The notes below the pieces were generated by a model. That model was not told where the DNA came from. It did not search any database and saw only the letters and a program-made list of their open reading frames with translations. DNA of 64,000 bases. Origin: Silene latifolia (Eukaryota > Streptophyta > Magnoliopsida > Caryophyllales > Caryophyllaceae). Below are positions 1 to 11,154 of the stretch, piece by piece; position 1 is the stretch's first letter, and each line of letters opens with the position of its first letter. The DNA lies in contig NC_133526.1 in assembly GCF_048544455.1 (NCBI RefSeq), positions 8,696,001-8,760,000 of the forward strand, read 5' to 3'. The position numbers and the translations under genes were made by a program.

Positions 1-300
1 GCATACTCATTAAATTTTATTCTATGTTGCATTTTCATAATTTTTAAATTTGTATTGATTAATAAATTTACTAAAATTTCTTACAAAAGTGACATCATAT
101 ATTTTGTAACATATAAGTTAAAGTAAATCAAAGTAAAAGACTTTTAAAAGTATTAAATTTAATTCCATGTGGCATAATCATTAAATTTCAATCTATGTTG
201 CATTTTTATAATTTTTAAATTTGTATTGATTATTAAATTTACAAAAAATTCTCACAAAAGTGTCATCATATATTTTGTAACATATAAGTTAAAATAAATA
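1..300. repeat. AT-rich tandem duplication, period about 171 bp
   Basis: The block starting at 1 (GCATACTCATTAAATTTTAT) recurs at 172 with few changes and continues through a shared CATCATATATTTTGTAACAT stretch. Two copies are visible and the first may extend left of the window. No coding potential is seen. Confidence 0.75.
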
Positions 301-312
301 AAGGGATACAAT

Positions 313-545
313 CATTATTCTTAAATTAATTGTATACATTAAATATTTCTTGAGTTAAAAAAATTTCAAAAGTGATGTGATTTATACAAATTCACTTACA
401 AATTTCATAATTGTAACATATAAGCTAAACCTAATCGAAGGATATTAGCATTATTCTTAAATTAATTTTATACATTAAATATTTCATGAGTTAAAAAAAA
501 TTCAAAAGTAATGAAATCTATACAAATTCACAAATAAAATTTAAC
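313..545. repeat. Second AT-rich tandem duplication, period about 136 bp
   Basis: CATTATTCTTAAATTAATT begins at 313 and again at 449, each copy followed by ATACATTAAATATTTC and an A-rich tract. This is a separate repeat unit from the one at 1-300. It looks like a local satellite-like duplication in non-coding DNA. Confidence 0.7.
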
Positions 546-961
546 ATTTTAATTAAAGTTTTTGTAATAAAACCTGTTAATGAATTGATTAAAAGTTCTT
601 CATACTTATTTTTTTAATTTATAAATTTGATTAAGTGTTTGTTGGAAGTATTGTATTTTTTTATTTATAAATTGTTATACTTTACTTTCCTAAAATTAAA
701 ACCTTTTTAATTAAAAATAAAAATAATTTTGTAGTTTAATAACATTCCTAAAAGTAAAAGTATGACATTTTACTTCAACTACTATTTAAAAATAAGGCAA
801 TTGAAAAACTATGACATTTTTCACATTAGTTCAATTTACTTATTATGTGAAAAACTATTCACGCGTCTAAAAACAAGGCAATTGAACACCCACAATTTTC
901 ATTAACCTTTTTCCTAATTAATTTACCTCTTAAGGTCCTCATAATCAATTATATTATTTAT

Positions 962-1110
962 TAATACTCATAACTCACAAAATAAATGAAAAGGAATATG
1001 AAAAATGAGAATCAATGGTTGTATAATCTTATTTAATAATACTCATAACTCACAAAATAAATGAAAAGTAAAATGAAAAGTTTAAAGCTAATGGTTGTAT
1101 AATGTATATA
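962..1110. repeat. 75-bp period tandem duplication
   Basis: TAATACTCATAACTCACAAA occurs at 962 and 1037, each followed by AATAAATGAAAAG and later by ATGGTTGTATAAT. Two imperfect copies, AT-rich and non-coding. Confidence 0.65.
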
Positions 1111-2190
<1,080 letters not shown>

Positions 2191-3217
2191 CTACTCCGTA
2201 TACAATAACATAAAAATGATATTTTGAGCAATTCCTTAAGTATCAAGTGACATCATCTTACTCTAACTAAGTGATCATTTAAGAACCTTTATAAATTTTC
2301 TAACATAAATATGCACTAAATTTTTCATAATCACTAATGTAACTAAAAAGACAAAAAAAAAAAAAAAAGATAAATATGCACTAAATTTTTCATAACTACA
2401 TGAGTAATGATTTTGGTAACTATAAAGACAAAATATAAAAATTGGTTAAATAAATGACTATGTAAGAACCTTAAAAAACTCTCTAAGAAAATATGCATTA
2501 AATTGTTCATTACTCCATTATCGTCAATGATCTTGGCAACTAAAAAGACAAAAAATAAAAATTGGTTAAATTAACTCATTAAAATGATGTTTACATCAAC
2601 TCATTATAATTCATTAAAGTTTAATTTCAATAACTCTCATTATCATTAGCACTAGGAGGGTTTATTTAGATCAATTATAACCGATAACTCAAGAGATATA
2701 TCAATAAAAGTCATATAATCCAAGATTATATATAAGACCACAAAAAGGCGGGGGGACTTCCATTCACCAATAATTTTTTATTTGCATACTTTTGTTTAGT
2801 CTTTTACACTCTATTTAATTGGATTCTAATTTATTTTTGTTTATTTTCAGAGTTACTTACCAAGGATCTAAACGTGAAATGTCGAGGTATAAACACTTAA
2901 TATTTTATTCTTTTTTACTTTTATTTCACATATATCAAGTATTTTTGTTTCGCTTAAGTAAGTTTAATTTAGTGGTTACAATGCTCGAATATTAAAATGG
3001 AATACTAACTTAGGGGTTGTCATTAAGACAAATCAAACCATCATACAAATTTAGGAGTTTTGGTGTCATTCCTCATTACATAGTTTTGACTCATATCACA
3101 AAATTTCAAAATACCCTAATTATAATATATCTCCAAGCAAAAAAGAAAGTACAGAAAAAGCCGAAAAACACTTTCACGAACAATACACCAAAAACAAAAC
3201 AACAAAAAAAAGTCAAA
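2191..3217. repeat. AT-rich DNA with imperfect repeats
   Basis: Between about 2300 and 2580 an imperfect unit recurs three times (ATATGCACTAAATTTTTCAT, then an ACTAAAAAGACAAAA tract, then AAAATTGGTTAAAT). No gene is seen in the stretch. It may belong to the Helitron whose 3' end is at 3246, but the 5' end was not located. Confidence 0.4.
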
Positions 3218-3246
3218 CCCGTGATTTTCACGGGTCACAAAACTAG
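3218..3246 (+). mobile_element. Helitron 3' terminus (plus orientation)
   Basis: A perfect stem CCCGTG/CACGGG with a short loop (3218-3234) is followed 8 nt later by CTAG at 3243-3246 and then T. This is the canonical Helitron 3' end (hairpin, CTRR, insertion 5' of T). No Rep/helicase coding is seen upstream, so the copy would be non-autonomous. Its 5' TC end was not identified. Confidence 0.65.
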
Positions 3247-3639
3247 TTGAAGAATTTAATTGGAGAGAGATTGAGAAAGAGATTTAACAGATTTTGGTAG
3301 GAAGGAGATGTTAAAGTGTGCATGTAATAAGGGTATGGATAATATAGCCATAAAGAATCCCCATTAAACTAAAAGAATAAGAATTACTTAATATTTTTTC
3401 GCTCAAATAATTGATAATAGTAGTGGATCATGCTAAAATTATAATAATTGATAATTGATTGACTAACAAAATTGCGACATAATAAAATATCTCAATAAAT
3501 TATAAAGTCAAGTGAAATTTTTCTTTACGAATTCAACGAAATTGATATACGAAGTGGGGCCCACATTATACACTACCGTCTACCGTTATAAAATCAATAT
3601 GTGTTTTACTTACATTTCGTTTCTAATTCAATCCTCTTA

Positions 3640-3994
3640 TCCCCTATAATCCTCCTACAAATGACTAAAACTAAAAGATTAACCCATCTATAAATTTTTC
3701 CGATCAATGCAATAATAAAGTAGTGACCCTATATTAGATTATGTTTTTCCATAATAGTCGGCTATTATTATTTTTAATAATAAAAATAGGTTCGCACAAA
3801 AATAACTTAATAAAAATTTAAAAGTCATTTAAATAGTACACTTTTTTTGATAATATCGCTAACATTATAATCAGTACATTGGAACAATCTATTATAAGTA
3901 CAACTCATTTATATAAATATTTAAATTTCTTACTAGTTCTATATAAATTAACCTCACAAATGTCGTGCTTTAGCACGCGCGGGATCTCAACTAG
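3640..3994 (+). mobile_element. Small non-autonomous Helitron
   Basis: The 3' side shows CGTGC-TTTA-GCACG (about 3964-3977) followed by CTAG at 3991-3994 and T at 3995. A candidate 5' end is A|TCCCCTATAATCC at 3639/3640, sharing TCCCCTAT with the 5' ends proposed for the Helitrons at 42549 and 9976. Length about 355 bp, no coding capacity. The 5' boundary is the weaker end. Confidence 0.5.
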
Positions 3995-4006
3995 TAATAA
4001 AATTAA

Positions 4007-5012
4007 GGGTTATTTAATAACAATAATCCAATCTAAGCCTTCTCTTCCCCATTTAATCCATCCTATTGATTATCTCATATTAATCTGTTCTATGCTATCA
4101 TTTATCGGATCATATTAATCTCATATTAAACAGGTTACCATTTGGGTTAAACATCATTACCATCTCTCACCATATCACAAACACTCAAACACCATTCAAC
4201 TACCCCATCCAAGCGCTGCAACACCACAACCACCACCATCGTACTTACACCACCACCATCCGCATCCACCATAACGACACCACCACCATCCACATCCACC
4301 ATAACAGCACCACCAACATCCACATCCACATCCACCCTCCACCATCCAACTGCCGCCACCACTCTCTCTGATTTTCTCGACTCCGTTCCGGTATCAATGC
4401 TACAACCAAATCCAACAAACCACGCACCACCGCTAGTCGTAGCTCGATTTCGCCACTGCTCCGGTCTTACATTTCCCCAACATTCTTTCCCCAAACCCCT
4501 TTAATCTCTTAAATCACTTGGTAAATCTTGCTCCACATTTTATATTGTTCCTATTGTTGTTGATGATGTTTTGATTTTGTGAAAAAAAAAATGTAAAATG
4601 AGGATGATGATTTAGATAGTGGTGGATGTTGTCGGTGGAGGAAAGAAAGGAAAGAAAGAAGAAAAATGAGTATCGATTTTGGGCACTTTAAGTAAAAAAA
4701 AGAAGGAACAAATTAAGGGAAAAGGGAGCTGTAATGAAGAACAAATAAAAGAAAAAATTACAGAGAAAATGAAGAAATAAAGAAGGAAGAAGAAGTGATG
4801 AAGAATGAGAAATGAATTAAGAAACAAAAAAATAGAAAAAAAAGCGGGCCCACGTCATGACCTGTTTGTTAACCGGTTCTAGTAGGTCAAGTATGGGACG
4901 AGATCAATGAAAGTTAAATGATAGGAAAGATTAGATTAATATGGAATAATCAATAGAATAGACTAAATGGGGAAGGGGAGGCTTAGGTTTGATTATTGTC
5001 ATTAAATAACCC
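4007..5012. mobile_element. Non-autonomous Mutator-like element with about 88-bp TIRs and 9-bp TSD
   Basis: The first about 88 bp (from GGGTTATTTAATAACAATAA) are repeated in inverted orientation at 4925-5012. The element is flanked by a perfect 9-bp direct repeat TAAAATTAA at 3998-4006 and 5013-5021. Long TIRs plus 9-bp TSD are the Mutator signature. The 1.0-kb interior has no transposase; it holds a CCACCATCCACATC-type low-complexity block (4210-4340) and gene-like GC-richer sequence (4340-4500) that may be a captured fragment. It sits immediately next to the Helitron end at 3994. Confidence 0.85.
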
Positions 5013-5189
5013 TAAAATTAAGTAGTAAATTCAAATTGTGGCCGGAATATTCTCTTCTTTTTGGCCGTAATCATTAAGTGGGAGCAACTTTTAACTTTTA
5101 AGCGAAGTAAAATTTAATGGGAATAAGTTTCGAAAAAAAAAAATTATATAAGGAAATAAATTTCAAAAAATGGATTTTATAAAGGAGTT

Positions 5190-5552
5190 ATGGCTTTGCG
5201 TAGAGGGTCATTAATCATGGCTTTGGAGCTGCAGGTTACACATTTAATTATTCAAACTGATTCAAAGGTTGTGCGAGCACTTATGGAGTCGTCTTTTGAA
5301 TTCCCAACAGCCCATTCGCACATGATCAAGATATGTCAAGCTTTTGTAAGAGATAATCCACGGAGAGTTGAGATTCAACACATTTATCGGGAGGCTAATA
5401 TGTGTGCGGATTGGTTAGCTAATGAGGGAGTTCATCTGACTCAGCAGCTGGTTACGTTAGATTACGAGGATGTTCCGGATCCCCTGTTCCGATTGATACA
5501 AAATGATATCGGTGGTGTCTCATGGCCGAGAGTAGTTCCGTTTTACTCGTAG
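5190..5552 (+). pseudogene. LINE ORF2 C-terminal RNase H fragment
   Basis: The 120-residue reading frame matches the plant LINE-type RNase H fold (RVT_3). It has an Ala-Leu-Glu-Leu segment near residues 11-15, the Thr-Asp-Ser triad segment (TDSKVV) near residue 25, and the YREANMCADWLANEG motif near residues 66-80, typical of the conserved R.aN..AD.LA block. The reverse transcriptase and endonuclease are absent. The apparent ATG is made at the junction between the target-site duplication and the LINE, so it is not the native start. Dead on arrival; no function is inferred. Confidence 0.8.
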
Positions 5553-5649
5553 TTTTATGTTCCGTTTGTAGTTTAGTTGCTCATTTTTTGTTTTTTCTTT
5601 GCTGGGTTTGAGTTCTTGTAACTGCTTCTTCACACCAAAAAAAATAAAA
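5192..5649 (+). mobile_element. 5'-truncated L1-type LINE with 13-bp TSD
   Basis: The insert ends in an A-rich tail (about 5635-5649) and is bracketed by the 13-bp direct repeat ATAAAGGAGTTAT at 5179-5191 and 5650-5662. That is the hallmark of target-primed reverse transcription. Only the 3' end of ORF2 (RNase H domain) and the 3'UTR are left, about 458 bp. Confidence 0.85.
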
Positions 5650-5662
5650 ATAAAGGAGTTAT

Positions 5663-6040
5663 AATCAATTTACCCTTAAATTTATGATAGGTAAAATTCT
5701 CAAAGATAGTTTATATATAATAAATATGATGTATAAATATATATCAAGTTAAAATGAACATTTATATGTATAAATTTTAACAATAGAAGGATCTTATGTT
5801 AAAATTTGGGTTAAATTTGCAGAAATCTTATTTATTTTCATTTTTTGCCATAGATAAAGGCGAAAAGTTGATTAGTTTAAACTTAACTTATTGATTTCAC
5901 GAATGAACACATCTAAAAGAGCAATTATCAATTCCGCCAATAACGAACAAACTAAAAGTACACAAGTCTATGTATAAATTTGATTACATAATTACTAAAT
6001 ACAAATGTAATTGAGAACCATAATGAAAGTTATACTAAAA
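5663..6040. other. AT-rich intergenic, nothing seen
   Basis: Short AT-rich spacer between the LINE TSD and the Helitron start. No gene, no clear repeat. Confidence 0.6.
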
Positions 6041-7084
6041 TCTTATCTATATTAATGCAAAAGACAATGCTCAACACAGGATGCGCCACGTCATTCACCC
6101 AATTTTTCTTTTTCTTTTTTTTTTTTGGGAAATTCAGGGAATGGTAGGTCCCGTTTACGTGGAAAGGGTTTATTTCTTTAAATCGTCTCTGACAAACATG
6201 CGACAAATTATGTCATAGAAAATATTTTATGAAATAAATAGATAATCGGCAGAAGTAAAAGTAATTGCATATAAACGAAATGAATTAAAAATCGAAATAA
6301 ATGAAAATAATTACATATAATCGGACTGAATTGCATAGTTAATGAAATAAATAGATAATCAGCAGAAGTAAACGAAATTGCATATAAACGGAATGAATTG
6401 CAAATCGGAATAAATGAAAGTAATTATATATAATCGAACTGAATTATATAGTTAATGAAATAAATAGATAATCGGCATAAGTAAAAGAAATTGCATATAA
6501 ACGGAATGAATTACAAATCGGAATAAATGAAAGTAATTACATATAATCGGACTGAATTACATAGTTACTAATAAAATTACATAATTACGTGAATAAATTA
6601 CATTTACTTACGGGATTGAATAACAAATAATGTGAATATTTTACGGAAATTAATGAAGTAATTCGTCTTTGCCTTTATGCATGACGAATATAGGTGTTCA
6701 TACCTCCAAAAAACTTGGTGATTACGGAAAATACGTAACAATTAATGTCAAATCCCCGAGAACCACTATCATGAATTTTCAATTTTTAGAATAATTTGCC
6801 TATGTTAAAGTTGATTATTAAATTATATTTATTTTTTCGGGATGTAAAGTTTTTTAAGTATGCAAATTTTATTTACAATAGTATATTATGTTATTTTCTC
6901 TTAGATCATTGCATGTGAACACGTATTTGAAACAAGTGTAAACATTAATTATGTAGATCGCTAATTTAGACCAACTAGATAATTACAATAGAAATGCAAA
7001 AAAAAAAAAAAAAAAAATACATCCAAAAACATTAATACCGGCCCAAATACATACCCGTGCAATTTTGCACGGGTTTAAAACTAG
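6041..7084 (+). mobile_element. Non-autonomous Helitron, about 1.04 kb
   Basis: The 5' end is A|TCTTATCTATATTAATGCA at 6040/6041, a typical plant Helitron start. The 3' end is a perfect CCCGTGC-AATTTT-GCACGGG hairpin (7054-7073), then 7 nt, then CTAG at 7081-7084 followed by T. No Rep/helicase ORF is present. It carries an internal three-copy tandem array (6231-6569). Confidence 0.8.
6231..6569. repeat. Three tandem 113-bp units inside the Helitron
   Basis: GAAATAAATAGATAATCGGC (or a one-base variant) starts at 6231, 6344 and 6457. Each unit carries TGCATATAAACGGAATGAAT and CATATAATCGGACTGAATT. The spacing is the same both times, so this is a young head-to-tail array within the element. Confidence 0.85.
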
Positions 7085-7249
7085 TAGAGAATTAATCAAA
7101 CTTAAATAGAGAAAACTATATTATTTTTTGGTGTTAAATAAAACCCATAGACTCGATCTAATTATAATCACGAACACACCGTCCTAACCATTGGGTGAAG
7201 ACTTGATTCGTTTTAGAGTGAGATAAAAGTTAACACAAATACTATCCTA

Positions 7250-7500
7250 TAACCAGTTGTATAGTAGTATTGTACAACCGCCTCAAATTTATTGAGCTCT
7301 TACACATAGTTGTTGAGCTATTTTATAAGTTATTGAGCTATTTTACAAAATTATTGAGCTTAATATTATTCTGTTAATTAACCTCAATAACTTTGTATCA
7401 AAACTCGATAATTTTATTATTAGAGTTCAATAACTTTATAACAAAGCTCAACTAATATGAATAAGTTGTATATACAACCAGTTGTATAATATATTAACTG
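7250..7500. repeat. Foldback MITE-like inverted repeat
   Basis: ACCAGTTGTATAGT...TACAACC at about 7251-7281 and repeated TTATTGAGCT units pair with inverted copies at about 7385-7495 (ending GTATATACAACCAGTTGTAT). The whole could fold into a long imperfect hairpin of about 250 bp. It ends just 3' of the small secreted-peptide gene. The TSD is not clear. Confidence 0.45.
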
Positions 7501-7513
7501 AAAAGTTAATGCA

Positions 7514-7762
7514 CTAATGGCCCACGACCATAACCCGAGGTTGATCCTCAGCCATGTCACCACCATCAAATATGCTTTCTGTAGTTTCGGGGGTAATGTC
7601 TTCATCTAGATCAACATCAACAGCGTTAGTAGAAACGGTTTTCTCCGGCGTCGTTGGTGCCGGAGCAGCCGTATCTTCACCATGTGCAACTCTTACCAAT
7701 AGTGAGCAAACTAGGAGCATTGCCATCCACATAGCCACAGCATTTCTTCCCGCAAAGGCCAT
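7514..7762 (-). CDS. Small secreted peptide precursor (82 aa), unknown family
   Basis: The ATG at 7762 opens an 82-codon frame ending in TAG at 7514-7516. Residues 1-28 look like a signal peptide: a short basic start, a hydrophobic core (MWMAMLLVCSLLV) and a small-residue cleavage context near AHGED. The mature part is acidic, with an AAPAPTTPEK segment that could be a hydroxyproline/arabinogalactan site, an Asp/Glu-rich middle and a C-terminus ending VVGH. A TATATATAAT box lies about 100 bp upstream on the same strand, which supports a real gene. The C-terminal Gly-His recalls some post-translationally processed plant peptides (CEP/PIP types end that way), but the rest of those motifs is missing, so no family is assigned. 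It is single-exon, between a foldback MITE and a Helitron. Confidence 0.6.
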   Translation of the reverse strand: MAFAGRNAVAMWMAMLLVCSLLVRVAHGEDTAAPAPTTPEKTVSTNAVDVDLDEDITPETTESIFDGGDMAEDQPRVMVVGH

Positions 7763-7860
7763 TTTTATGAGACTTTTCGACGAGCTTAATTATTTTTAAA
7801 GATTGGTTGTTTAATTTGTTTCTTTTTTCTTTTGTTGTGGTAAAGGGTTAATGGGATGGG

Positions 7861-7870
7861 ATTATATATA
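7861..7870 (-). promoter_or_regulatory. TATA box of the secreted-peptide gene
   Basis: ATTATATATA on the plus strand reads TATATATAAT on the minus strand, about 100 bp upstream of the ATG at 7762. This leaves a 5'UTR of roughly 70 bp. Confidence 0.6.
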
Positions 7871-8413
7871 GGATTTTATGGCAAAGAGTGTTTTTAGTTT
7901 GCCAATTTTTCATAGGTGCTTCTGATTTGGAGGAGGATAACATACTAAAAATAGGGAGCATGACGATATCTTTACCATAAAACTTCTTTGTTGAAACAAA
8001 ATTTTATAAGGAGCATAACTCTACACATATGTAAAGTATATGGACAGCTCATTTCATCACAAATTTAAATGTCTGGTGTTCTAAAAATAAAGATAATGTT
8101 AGTGTTATTGAAATCATTAGACGTTGAATTGAGGAATAATTATTAGATGAAAAGTTTTTAATTATTGAATTTAACTAGTTTTACACCCGTGCAGAAAATT
8201 GCACGGGATTCTTTTAAAATTCTGATATTCGACGTCTGATAATTCATATAAATATAATGAGATGTAAATATTTAGGTGAAGTACTTCATGATTTCTCTAT
8301 CTAACTTCTTATTACATATGATTTGTTATTCTGAGAATTATGGATTTGATATGATAAAATTGAATGTTCGAATTATAACTAAAAAAATGTGAGATGTAAA
8401 TTAGTTGTTTATA

Positions 8414-8580
8414 CTCCCTCCGTCACAGTTATTTGTTTGCTTTTCTATTTTAGGGATGCCTATAATAGAGAATTGAATCCTCGATACTCAATTTGGTCCG
8501 CTTGTCATCTAATGATTGACCTACCCTTTTTTAATTTTGTCTATGTGCTAAAGCCAAAGCAAACAAATAACCGAAGGCAG
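8414..8580. mobile_element. Stowaway/mariner-like MITE with TA target
   Basis: It starts CTCCCTCCGTCACAGTTATT directly after TA (8412-8413). It ends with the inverted counterpart GCAAACAAATAACC plus a degraded CGAAGGCAG before TA (8581-8582). Length 167 bp. CTCCCTCCGT next to TA is the standard plant Stowaway terminus. It is nested in the Helitron. Confidence 0.8.
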
Positions 8581-8689
8581 TACCGAATATGTCGTAGCTT
8601 AAATTATAATCCGGAATTAAGTTCTCATATTTTTTATTGACAAAAAAGTGAAATAGTAATGAAATCCAACTATCCATTTATCCAAGTAG

Positions 8690-8960
8690 ACCAAACAAAG
8701 CTGGCCCGATCCGAATGATCCGAGACGCGAAAATGACCGGAAATGTATCACCCGAAGTGACGCAATACACCCGAAGTGACCCGACCCAAAACTGACCCGA
8801 TCCAAAGTGACCCGATTGACCTAAAATGACTTAATTACTGCAAAATCATGACCCAAAATAACATAAACGACCCAGATTGACCCGACCCAATATAAACCGG
8901 TTCGAAGTGATCATATAAATTATTGGGCCGATCCGATGTGACCCGACCCGAACTCAACCT
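8690..8960. repeat. Degenerate TGACCCGA minisatellite
   Basis: Many copies of TGACCCGA or AAGTGACCCGACC-like words at short irregular spacing. Apparent reading frames over it on the minus strand are repeat translations and were not called as genes. Confidence 0.7.
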
Positions 8961-9976
8961 AAATATCCCATTTACCACGTCTATATCCAAGTATACCAAG
9001 CCCAACCCATCATAATTACTAAACCTAAATTCTTGAACATACTTCCAAGTTCCAACCGCCTCCTTCACTTACTCACTTGATCACCTTCTATAGTTCTATC
9101 ACATTAACCTTGTATCGATTAACCATTTATTCATAATCAAAACCTCATATATATTCCTCCTATATACACAACCCGTTTAATTCAATCTCATATTTTATAA
9201 AACACATTAATTATTAAATACTCACACAATACAATGGAGTCTTTGCATAATTTATGGACTCCCTACTTTCATGATTTTTTTACCTATCTATCTATTTCAA
9301 TCTATTTTTACCTTAGATCTCCCTGCTTTCATGATTTTTTTTTGTTGAATGCCTCCAGGTAAAATTTTTGATTGAAACTCAAGTTCTAATCATCGCACCA
9401 ATTTATTTAAGTTGTTCAATCCAAGCTTCATTTTTTTCAACCAGATTTATTTATGTATTTAATTTGGTTATAATTATTTTGATTTTGTAATCATGCCGAC
9501 ATTATTTTTTTCTAAATTATGATTTATGATATTTTTTTTAGTGATTTTGTATTTTAAAATCATAGCAATGTAAATTTAATACCACTATTGAATTTTTTAA
9601 GTGGCATAAATTTTAATTGGGCATTAAATTGTATCGTGAAGACATCAGTAACAAATGAAGATTTTTTTTGTTTTGTAATTATAATAAACGTAGTATATTG
9701 ATTTTGTAATTGGTTATTTTGGATGTAATTATTAATCATTTTAATTATTGATTCACGGATTAATTATGAAATGAAAGCATAGTATAATGTTAATTAATCT
9801 AATCTTGATTTATTTATGAATTTATTTATGAAAGCAGGAACCTAGTTAGGTAGAAGAGAGATGGTAATTAATCTATTTCATAGAACGTTGCATTTTGAAA
9901 TAAAAGATTTTTTACTCCCTACAAATCAGGGACCAATCACAATCCTCTAATTGCTTCAGCTTTTATAGATAGGGGA

Positions 9977-10924
9977 TGAGGGTGACTATTTATACTTTCT
10001 CAACCATCATATGTTACGAGACGATATTGAGCTTATAGGATATCATATAATCGGGGTTTAAAATGTTTTTAAAATTCGGAGTAAAAATAGTAATGTCTCA
10101 GCAAATATTAGGAATATTTTTATATTTAGTTATGGAGGGCGGGGAAGCAAGTATATAATTTCGACAGAATAGTGAATAATGAAAATTTTCATTATTGAAG
10201 ACGTAAGTTCAAATAATTAACATTTTTTTTGTAAGAGTTCGAATTTTCATTAATTATAAATGATGCTCTCATGAAAGAAACCTCAAAACAAAACAAAAAA
10301 ACAATCGCCCAACTACATAGTACGAAGTAGTTAATAAATATTCCTTAGAGGCATGCTACCATAGAACACACATGTTAATAATCACCAAACCTATGATGCA
10401 AAGTCTATCAACTGTTGGAAGTACATGCTGCCCTGCTACGAGTAATAAGCATGACAGAGCATGATAGCTGATTCACATATCACAAATAGCTTTGCCCATG
10501 TTAGTTTAAGGCTTAATAAAGATCCCCTAAACACCTCATGAATTCCATTTAGTATCAAAATGTGCTATACTTCACACTATTTTTTAGGAACTCCTAAGTC
10601 CTAAGTAGGCAGCCGAGACACAATACGCGTTCCCACCCCCTTAGCGATAACAAAGTTAGGTTTAGTAAAAATAAAAGCAGCAGCGTGCGCCTCGACATCC
10701 TGAGACAGAGAAAATTTCTGAATCCGCTTGAACAAGGTAATTAATCAAACCGCTATCAGATGCTACGATTAACAATTCAGACGGAGTAAACTGCTAACCT
10801 AATAACCAAACATAATATCATCATTCAACCGCGGATCCTCTAAATCCTAGCACAAGAGAATTAACTACGGTTGTGATTAGTTTTATTTTCGCCCTTGAAC
10901 TCGGTATTGGAATAATATAGTGTA
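9977..10924. other. Spacer without a supportable gene
   Basis: No intact gene is seen. The minus strand around 10600-10760 has a short stretch that looks decayed-coding, but stops interrupt it and no family is recognised. The right end abuts the TSD (GTGTC, 10925-10929) of the Copia element. Confidence 0.5.
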
Positions 10925-10929
10925 GTGTC

Positions 10930-11148
10930 TGTTAGTTTTGGAGAATGTTGAACGTGTATTATATGATAATTACTTGTGTTTGTAAGGTACATAGCTAAGT
11001 ATTTATATATGCTATACAATTGATATATTTAAGGAATATATACACCAACAGCTATAATATATTGTAAAGGAGGAAATTAGCTTGATTGCCTTGATATGAG
11101 CTTGATATGCAACGGTCCTTTGCTTGGGAGATGGCAACGGCTCTATTA
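10930..11148 (-). repeat. 3' LTR of Copia A
   Basis: 219-bp direct repeat of 21704-21922, with no difference found by eye. It lies next to the PPT and the end of the RNase H frame (stop at 11155-11157). It holds AT-rich TATATA stretches that could supply a TATA box. Confidence 0.92.
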
Positions 11149-11154
11149 CCCCCC

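Larger units (their letters stand above)
8175..9976 (-). mobile_element. Non-autonomous Helitron, minus orientation, about 1.8 kb
   Basis: Read on the minus strand, the 3' end is a CCCGTGC...GCACGGG hairpin (8186-8207), then TGTAAAA and CTAG (8175-8178) followed by T. The proposed 5' end is A|TCCCCTATCTATAAAAGC at 9977/9976. No Rep/helicase is visible. It contains a nested Stowaway-like MITE (8414-8580) and a TGACCCGA-rich block. The 3' end is strong; the 5' end is moderately supported. Confidence 0.6.

Noticed and set aside
4147..4494. 115-codon minus-strand frame rich in Val/Asp/Gly
   Set aside because: Most of it is a translation of the CCACCATCCACATC low-complexity block inside a non-autonomous MULE; no domain is recognised.
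6231..6569. Regular repeats considered as a CRISPR-like array
   Set aside because: Units are contiguous 113-bp tandems without unique spacers, in a plant Helitron; no cas genes.
7554..7799. Plus-strand frame overlapping the secreted-peptide gene
   Set aside because: The minus-strand frame has a signal peptide and a TATA box; the plus frame has no such support.
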